Shown here one piece after another: positions 19,997 to 28,900 of a stretch of 64,000 nt of DNA. The notes beneath the pieces are model-generated. The model did not search any database. It had not been told where the DNA came from and worked only from the letters and a program-made list of their open reading frames with translations. How positions within the stretch are numbered: position 1 is the first letter of the stretch; every line of letters starts with the position of its first letter. The stretch is from Pseudomonadales bacterium. Its GTDB lineage: Bacteria > Pseudomonadota > Gammaproteobacteria > Pseudomonadales > Ketobacteraceae. A program made the position numbers and the translations under genes. Location: contig NZXG01000061.1 in assembly GCA_002701845.1 (NCBI GenBank), forward strand, positions 124,001 through 188,000. Reading direction: 5' to 3'.

Positions 19997-22900
19997 ATGA
20001 ACGTAGTTGAGTTTCTGGCTTCTCTCGCAAAACAGGATATTCGTCTTTGGCTGGAAGGCGAAAATCTGCGTTTCAGTGCTCCGGAAGGGGCATTCACGCC
20101 GGAAATCAAAGCCCAGGTATTGGCCCACAAACCCGCGATCATCGAGTTTCTGCGACAGGCCCGCAAACTGAATGAGGATGCCATTGAGCCGGTGTCCCGG
20201 GAACAACCCCTGGTCACTTCCTTCGGCCAGCAACGGCTGTGGATACTGCATCAACTCAATCCCCGGGATGTCACCTACAATATGTCCAGCGCCCTGCGCA
20301 TCCGCGGCCCGCTGGACGGCACCCTGCTGGAAAAAGTGCTGGTGGCACTGGTGCGGCGGCACGAATCCCTGCGCACCTGCTTTCAGGACAATGACGGAGA
20401 ACCATTGCAAGTAGTGCAGAACGCCGATCAGTGGCGGCTGCAACAGTGGGATCTCAGCTCGCTGCCAGCGTCGGAGCAGGAAACCCAGGTTACCCAGGCG
20501 GTAAATGAGGAGGCTCTGACCCCTTACGACCTCTCCACCGGGCCGCTGTTCCGGGCCCAGCTAGCGCGGCTGGCCGTGGACCATCATGTGCTGATAGCCG
20601 GCATGCATCACATCATATCCGATGCCTGGTCCATGGAAGTGCTGGTCAAAGAACTGAGTGTCTTGTATCTCAGCTATTCCGCCGGCATGGGTTCCCCACT
20701 GCCGCCGCTACCCATCCAATACGCCGATTACGCCGCTTGGCAGCGGCGGCAAATGGCGGGTGAGGGCCTGCGTAAACAACTGGAATACTGGCAGCAGACC
20801 CTGGCTCAGGCACCGCAGGTACTGGCCCTGCCCACCGACCGTCCCCGACCGGCGCTGCCCACCAGCAATGGCGCGTTGAAACGCCGGCAGTTGCCGGCCG
20901 CACTGGCACACCGAATCAATCAGGCCTGTTCCCGATTGGACGTAACCCCGTTTATGTTTTTTCTGGGGGCCTGGCAACTGTTACTGGGGCGATACGCAGT
21001 CACCAGTGATGTGGTGGTGGGGTCGCCCATAGCCGGCCGCAGTCGCAGTGAGATCCAGGAGCTGATCGGCTTTTTCGTCAACCTGCTGCTGATGCGTCTG
21101 GATACCGCGGGCAATCCGGATATTGCCACCTTCTACCGGCGGGTGCGGGAAATGGCCCTGGGGGCTTTCAGCCACCAGGATCTGCCCATAGACCGGTTGA
21201 TGGAAAGCATGGACATTGAACGCCAAGCGGGCTATCCGCCCCTGGCTCAGGCCGCCTTCCAGTTGATTAACATGCAGGATGGGGACGCTGCCAACCCCTT
21301 CGCCGACGCCCCGCTGCAGATCGAGCCCATTCCGGCGGCCCATGTGGCGGCGCGGATGGATGTGCTATTGGGGGTTGCCAAAACCGGTGATCAGTACCAG
21401 GCCAGCGTGGAGTACAACACCGACCTGTTTGATGACAGCACCATCGGCGGCATGCTGGATCAATATTTGTATCTGCTGGACGCGCTTTGCGGTGCCGAAA
21501 CCCAGCGTATTGACGAGATCGAACTGTACGACCAGGAGCACTTGCTGAACCAGCTGGGGTTTGCGCCGGAGCAATATGAATTGCTGCCGCTGAACCCCAA
21601 CCAGCGCTCCATGGTACTGGATCAGTTGGCCCGGCCGGAGACGCTGCAAAACGCCTATGGCATTTACGTGGACCTGCCCGTCAATCCGGAATTCGACCGC
21701 CTGCAGCAGGCCCTGGACGCGCTGCTGGCGGCCACGCCGATCCTGCGAATGCAGCTGGTGCAATGTCATTTGCCCGCCGCCGATCCTGCCTACGGCGTGA
21801 TTCCTCCCCGGGCTGACGCCACACTGGAACTGATTGACCTCAATACTTCCCATTGGCAAAGCCTCTCGGTTCACGCGGCCGCCATGAAGCTGATGCACCG
21901 GCCCTATGATCTGTTTCATGAACCGCTGCTGCACTTTTATCTGTTGCAGAAAGATGGTCATTACCGGTTGGTGGTGGCCTGTCATCACATTGTGTTGGAT
22001 GGCGCTTCCACCTATCTGCTGATGGAACGCTGGTTGCGTCTGTATAACGGGCTGGCCAGCGGGGAGTCGCCCGCGGTGGAGACCGATCGCGGCGCCTTTG
22101 CTTATCAACGCTGGAGCCCAAACCGGGTGGACGCGCCAACGGTGCTGGATTACTGGCGGGATCAGGCCCGGCAACTGGAGCCTCTGGATTTCCCGTTTTC
22201 CCCGGCCTATCGGCAACGAGCCGAAGAATCCCCGTTCGAGGACCGCATCGAAACCCTGAGCCTGGACCACCGGCAGATGGATACCATCCGGGAGTTCTGC
22301 ATTGCCCAGGGCATTAATCCGCCGCTGTATTTCAAAACCCTGTTTGCACTGATGTTGCAGCACTATTGCCGCCCGGAAACCGGTTTTAGTTTTGCCGAAT
22401 TTTATGCCTGTCGGGATACCGGCTGGCAGGACGCCCTGGGTTGTTTCTATCAACAGTTTCCGGCAGTGGTGCCCGGGGAACTGCTGGAAGCTGACGTACC
22501 GTTGCAGGAATGGTTTGCCCGCCTGAAGGTCAGCCGCGACAGCGCCCGGGACCATCGCCTGGTGTCGCTGCAGGCCCAGCAGTCCATACTGCCCCGTGGC
22601 CGCACGGTGTTTATGTTCAACTATTACAACTTTGTGTCGCAGGCAAGTCTGGCGGGGGAGCCGGTGCAACCGGTGATGTCAGCCCCCAAGGTGGAGGGTG
22701 GGGTGCAGCTCATTGTCAAGGAGCTAAGTGCCGGCCTGGAACTGGAGTTGCGCTACGACGCCCGGGTATTCAACAGTCTGCAGTTCCTGCCGCGACTGAT
22801 GCATCTCAATGAACAGATTCAGTTCGGCGAACCGGAATTCCCCCGGCAGTTGAATTTCCTGTCGGCGGCGGAACAGATGTGGCTGAGCCGGGAGCAGAGC

Positions 22901-25900
22901 CAGCGGCCGCTGGATGCGGTGGAGAACCTGGTGGCCGGTTTCGAGCGCAGTGTGGAACGTTATCCGCAGCGGGCCGCGGTGCTGACCCCGAATGGGGAGT
23001 GGTCCTACGCCGAACTCAATCTCCAGGCCAACCGGGTGGCCCATTGGTTGCTGGCAAACGGGGTCAGTGCCAACACTCGGGTGGGCGTGTGCCTGGAGCG
23101 CAGTGCGGAACTGCTGGTGGCGATTTGGGGTGTGCTCAAGGCCGGCGGTGCCTATGTACCCCTGGACCCCGCTTACCCCCAACAACGGTTGCAGTTTATG
23201 CTGGCCGACGCCGACGCCCCGGTGGTGATCACCCGCACCCGCCACCAGCCCCTACTGGCCGCTACCGAGGCCAGAGTGTTGTGCCTGGATGGCGACCCGC
23301 AGCTTGCCAGCCAGCCCACCACCAATCCCGCCCTGGCCATCGATCCGCAGCAATTGCTCTACGTCATTTACACTTCAGGCTCAACCGGCCAGCCCAAAGG
23401 GGCCCAGGTGCGCCACCAGGGCGCGATCAATCTGCAGCACTGGTATCTGGACCTGCTGGGGCTGACGCCGGATGATCGCACCCTGCTGGTCAGCGCGGTG
23501 GGCTTTGATCTGACCCAGAAGAATCTGTTCGCCCCGCTGCTGGTGGGTGCCAGTATCGTGATGCCCGCCATGGAATTGTATGACGAGCAGGAGCTGCTGA
23601 CCCTGGCGGAGCAGCACAGCGTCAGTTGGATTAACTGTGCCCCCAGTGCGTTTTATCCCCTGGTGGAACTGGCGGCCATGAATGGTTACAAGGCGCTGCG
23701 CACTTTGCGTTATCTGGTGTTGGGTGGGGAACCCATCCGCCTGGCGCCGCTTTACCCCTGGCTCACAAGCCCCCATGCCCAGGCGCAACTGGTCAACAGT
23801 TACGGCCCCACCGAATGTACCGATGTGGTGGCCTGGCATCTGCAACGGGTGATTGAGCACGATCACCACAGCATTCCCATCGGCAAACCCATTCCCAATA
23901 TGCAGCTGCACCTGCTGAACGACCACCTGCAACCGGTGGCGCCGGGCTGCGTGGGGGAAATCTGTGTCACCGGTATTGGCGTGGGGCCGGGCTACATCAA
24001 CCGGGACGAACTCACCTGCAGCCTGTTTGTGGAGACCGATCTGGCTTCGGGGCCACTGTATCGCACCGGTGACCTGGGCCGTTATCTGCCGTCCGGTGAG
24101 ATTGAATATATCGGGCGCCGGGACTTTCAGGTGAAAGTCCGGGGTTTGCGCATTGAACTGGGGGAAATCGAAACCGCATTAAAGGCACTGCCCGGGGTGG
24201 AGGATGCCCTGGTGCTGGTGCACGAAGAGCGTCTGCTGGGTTACATCATCGCCAGCGTCGACCCGGAAGACTGGCGCCCCCGGCTGCGGGATCAGGTGCC
24301 CGAATACATGATTCCGTCGCTGCTGATTGCGCTGCCGCGCTGGCCCCTGACGCCCAATGGCAAAGTGGACCGGAAAGCCCTGCCGGATCCGGAAGCGGCC
24401 CTGGCGGAGACCCAACAGTACGTGGCTCCACGCAGTTCGCTGGAACAACAACTGGCGGCGGTGTGGGAGGAGGTATTGCAGCGTCGGCCCATTGGCATTC
24501 TGGACAACCTGTTCGACGTGGGGGGTAATTCCCTGCTGGCCACCCGTATCGTCTCGCGGATCAAGCAGCAATTTGAAATTCCGCTCACCGTGCGAGAGCT
24601 GTTCACCGCGCCCACCATCGTTGAATTGGCGCAAACCGTCGCCCGGGCCGGTCAGACCCGGGGCCTGCCTCCCATTGAACCGCTACCGGAGACGGCTCCC
24701 AAACCCTTGTCTTATGCCCAGCAGCGGCTGTGGTTTCTGGATCAACTGGAGCCGGGCAGCACCGCCTATAACATGCCGGGGGCGTTCCACCTGCGGGGCA
24801 GAATCGATGTGGATGCATTGGGAGGTGCCCTGGCCACCATTGTGGACCGTCACGCGGTGTTGCGTACCCGCTTCAGCCATGACCAGGACGAACCTTTACA
24901 GATCATTGATCCGGCGGGGCAGTGGCGCCTGGCGATGACCGATCTGAGCCACGAGGAGCCGGCTTTGCGTCAGGCCCGGGCGCGGCAGGCGGCCGATGCG
25001 TTGTACAGTCACGTGTTTGATTTGCAGGCCGGCCAGCTGTTCTACGCCCGGTTGCTGGTGCTGGATGAGCAGGAGTTTGTGTTGCTGATCAACATGCACC
25101 ACAGCGTTTCCGATGGTTGGTCCAACGGCATCCTGCTACGGGAGCTGGCACTGCTATACGATGCCTACAGTCATGGTCGCAGTTCGCCTCTGCCGGATTT
25201 ACCCATCCAGTACAGTGATTTTGCCCACTGGCAGCGGCAATGGCTGAGCGGCGATGAACTGGAGCGCCAGATTGGTTACTGGCGCCAGGCCCTGGCCGGG
25301 GTGCAGGTTCTGAACCTGCCCCCCAATTATCCGCGGCGAACGGATACGGGCTTTGCCGGCAATGTACTCAGCTTCAGTCTGAGCCGGGGGCTGACGGCGA
25401 AACTCAATCAGTTGTGCCGGGAACAGGGGGTCAGTCTGTATATGCTGACCTTGTCCGCGTATATCGTGCTGTTGTCGAAGTACAGTGGCCAGCAGGATAT
25501 CAGCGTGGGCAGCCCCATCGCCAACCGCAACTTTGCGGAACTGGAACCGCTGATCGGCTTTTTCGTCAATACCCTGGTGCTGCGCGCCGAGTTGGAGCCG
25601 GAGGCATCCTTTACCGAATTGCTGGCCCAGATCCGCCAGCAGACCCTGGACGCCTATGCTCATCAGGACGTGCCCTTCGAGCGGCTGGTGGACGAACTGG
25701 TGACCGAGCGGGACATGTTGCATTCGCCTCTGTTTCAGGTGTTGTTCTCACTGCAGAACATTGAGCTGAACACGGCGGGTATTCCAGGCATTGAACTGGA
25801 GCGCATGGAAAACCGGGAAGTGGTGGCCAAGTTCGATCTGGAATTCAGTCTGATGGAACAGGATCAGGCGATCAAAGGGGAAGTGGTCTACCGCACCGGC

Positions 25901-28900
25901 CTGTTTGAAAAAGACTTCGTGGCGCAATTGATGGGGCATTACGTTCAGGTGCTGCAGCAGGTGGCGGCGGCGCCACAGTCCGCCCTGGCCGACATCTCGT
26001 TGCTGTCCGCCACCGAGGCGCAGGCATTGCATCAATGGAACGACACCACCCGGGATTTCGACCGCCAGTTGCGGGTGCAGCAGCTGATTGAACGGCAGGT
26101 GGATGCGACGCCGGCGGCGCCGGCCCTGATCCAGGGCGAGCAGCTTCTTACCTATGCCGAGTTGGACCAGAAAGCCAATCAGTTGACCCGCTACCTGCTG
26201 CAAAACGGGGTACAGGCCGACGCAGTGGTGGCGGTGATGATGCCGCGCTCCATCGAGCTGATGGTCAGTATTCTGGCGGTGATGAAGGCCGGTGCCACTT
26301 ACCTGCCTCTGGATCCCGCCTATCCCGCCGAGCGGATAGAGTATATGTTGCAGGATTCCGGCGCCTGTTTGCTGTTAGTGGACCAGGCGTCCACCGCGGA
26401 GGCTTTGACGTCCGCGGTGCCCGCCATCGCTCTGGACCAGGTCGCCGCAGAGTTGACCGCCATGGACGCCGGGCGTCTACCGCCTCAGGGCAGCGCGGAA
26501 ACCCTGTTATACGTAATCTACACCTCAGGTTCCACCGGTACCCCCAAGGGCACCGGCGCCCGGCACCGGGCGGAAGTGAATCTGCTCAACTGGTATTGTC
26601 GGGAATTTGCCATGGACGCCAATGATCGGGTGTTGCTGATCAGCGCCATTGGTTTTGACCTTACCCAGAAAAACCTGTTTGCGCCGCTGGCGGCTGGCGG
26701 CGCACTGGTACTGCCCCGACACCACCAGTACGATCCCCAGCAGTTAGTGGCGGAAGTGGCCGAGCATCGGGTTACCTGGATCAACTGTGCGCCCAATGCC
26801 TTTTATCCGTTGCTGCAGGAGGATGAGTCGCTGCGCCAGCTAAGCTCCCTGCGCTGGGTGTTCCTGGGCGGTGAGCCCATTGACCTGGACCGGGTGGCGG
26901 ACTGGCTAAAACGGGGCAATGGCCAGCTGGTCAACAGTTACGGGCCCACGGAGTGCGCCGATATTGCCACTGCCCATGTGGTGCGCGATCTGGACCGTTA
27001 TGGCAGTGGTCCCATCCCCATCGGCCGGGCCATTGATAACGTTAAACTCTATATTGTCGACGAACGCCTGCGCATGGTACCCCAGGGCGTACCCGGCGAA
27101 CTCTGCATCGGCGGGGAAGGGGGGGGGCCGGGTTACTTCAATCACCCGGAACAGACGGCCGAGCGTTTTGTCGCCGATCCATTTGGCCCCGGAGGCACAA
27201 CCCTTTACCGCACCGGTGATCTGGCCCGCTACCTGCCCGATGGCGAGGTGGAATACCTGGGGCGGATGGACAACCAGGTGAAAATTCGCGGCCTACGGAT
27301 AGAGCCCGGGGAAATCGAGGCACTATTACGCCAGCTGGCGGGGGTCTCGGCCAGTTGCGTGGTGGTGCGGGACGATGTCAGCGGCCAACAACAACTGGTG
27401 GCCTACCTGGTGGCGGATGATGAGTACAGCCTGAGCCAGGTGCGGGATCATCTGCGAGCCCGGTTGCCGGACTTTATGCTGCCGGCGGCGGTGGTCATGC
27501 TGGAGCAAATGCCGCTGACCCCCAATGGTAAAGTGGCGAAAAACCAACTGCCGGCACCAGATTGGCAACGGAACGCCAGTGGCGAACGGGTGCCACCGGC
27601 CACTGCCACCGAACAGCAGGTACTGGCAATTTGGGAGCAGACTCTGCAACGGCAGGGCATTTCGGTGGAGGATGACTTCTTTGCCGTGGGTGGGCAATCC
27701 CTGTTGGCCACCCAGGTGATCTCCCGTATTCGCAAAGAATTTCAGATTAACCTGCCCCTGCGGGCGTTGTTCGAGTCACCCACCATTCGTTATACCGCGG
27801 CGCAAATTGATCAGGCCAAAGCCAGCGCCGCGGTTGCGCTGCCGCCGGTGCAGGTGGTGGATCGCGATCAGCCCCTGCCGTTGTCCTTCGTGCAGCAGCA
27901 ATTGTGGCTGCTGGATCAGCTGGACCCGGGGACACCGGCCTACAATATGCCGGTGGCATTGCGGATTCATGGTCCCCTGGACGTGGCTGCTTTCAGCGCC
28001 AGCTTTAATCAGGTGATCCAGCGCCATGAAACCCTGCGTTCCAACTTCACCACCGCCAATGGCGAACCGGTGGTCATCATCCATCCGCGGCGGGAACTGG
28101 TACTGGAGCAGGTGGACCTGTGCCAGCTGGATCCGGTGGCACAGGATCGCCGGCTGGATCAGTTGATGCAGCAACAGGCGGATACCGGTTTTGATCTGCA
28201 AACGGATCTCCTGCTACGGGGCACACTGGTGAAATTGCGGGATACTGAGGCGGTTCAGGAGCACGCCTTTATTGGTGCCATGCACCATATTGTTTCCGAC
28301 GGCTGGTCGTTGAACGTGATGACCGCGGAATTGATGGCCTGTTACCAGTCCCACCTGACACAGCAGCCGGCGCGGCTACCCACATTGGATATCCAATACG
28401 TGGATGTGGCCGCCTGGCAGCGGCAGTGGCTGCGGGGAGAGGTGTTGGCGGAACACCTGGAATACTGGCGTGGCCAACTGGACAATGAAGGCCGGGTGCT
28501 GCAATTACAGCCGGACCGGCCCCGGCCCCGGGTGATGACCAGCCATGGGCGAGCGGTGCACCAGCGTATTGATCGCAACACCGCGGAGGCCGCCCGCAAA
28601 CTGGCGCGGGAAGAGGGCGCCACCTTGTTTATGGTGCTGGTGGCGGCCTATCAGTTACTGTTTCATAAATACACCGGTCAGAATCGTATCAACGTGGGTA
28701 CCCCCATCGCCGGCCGCGATTCGGTGGAAACTGAACAGCTGATCGGGTTTTTTATCAATACCGTGGTCCTGTCCAGTGAATTGCACGCAGAGCTGAACGG
28801 CCGGGAACTGTTGCGTCAGGTGCGGGATGTGACGCTGGGTGCCTACAGTCACCAGGCATTGCCTTTTGAAAAGCTGGTGGAGGAGTTGCGGCCACCGCGG

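Noticed and set aside
21365-22669. Long antisense open frame (434 codons) inside NRPS3, and similar ones such as 672-1739, 38705-39634 and 43100-44167
   Set aside because: They lie wholly inside well-supported NRPS coding sequence, show no recognisable domains, and are typical mirror frames of GC-rich genes with strong codon bias.
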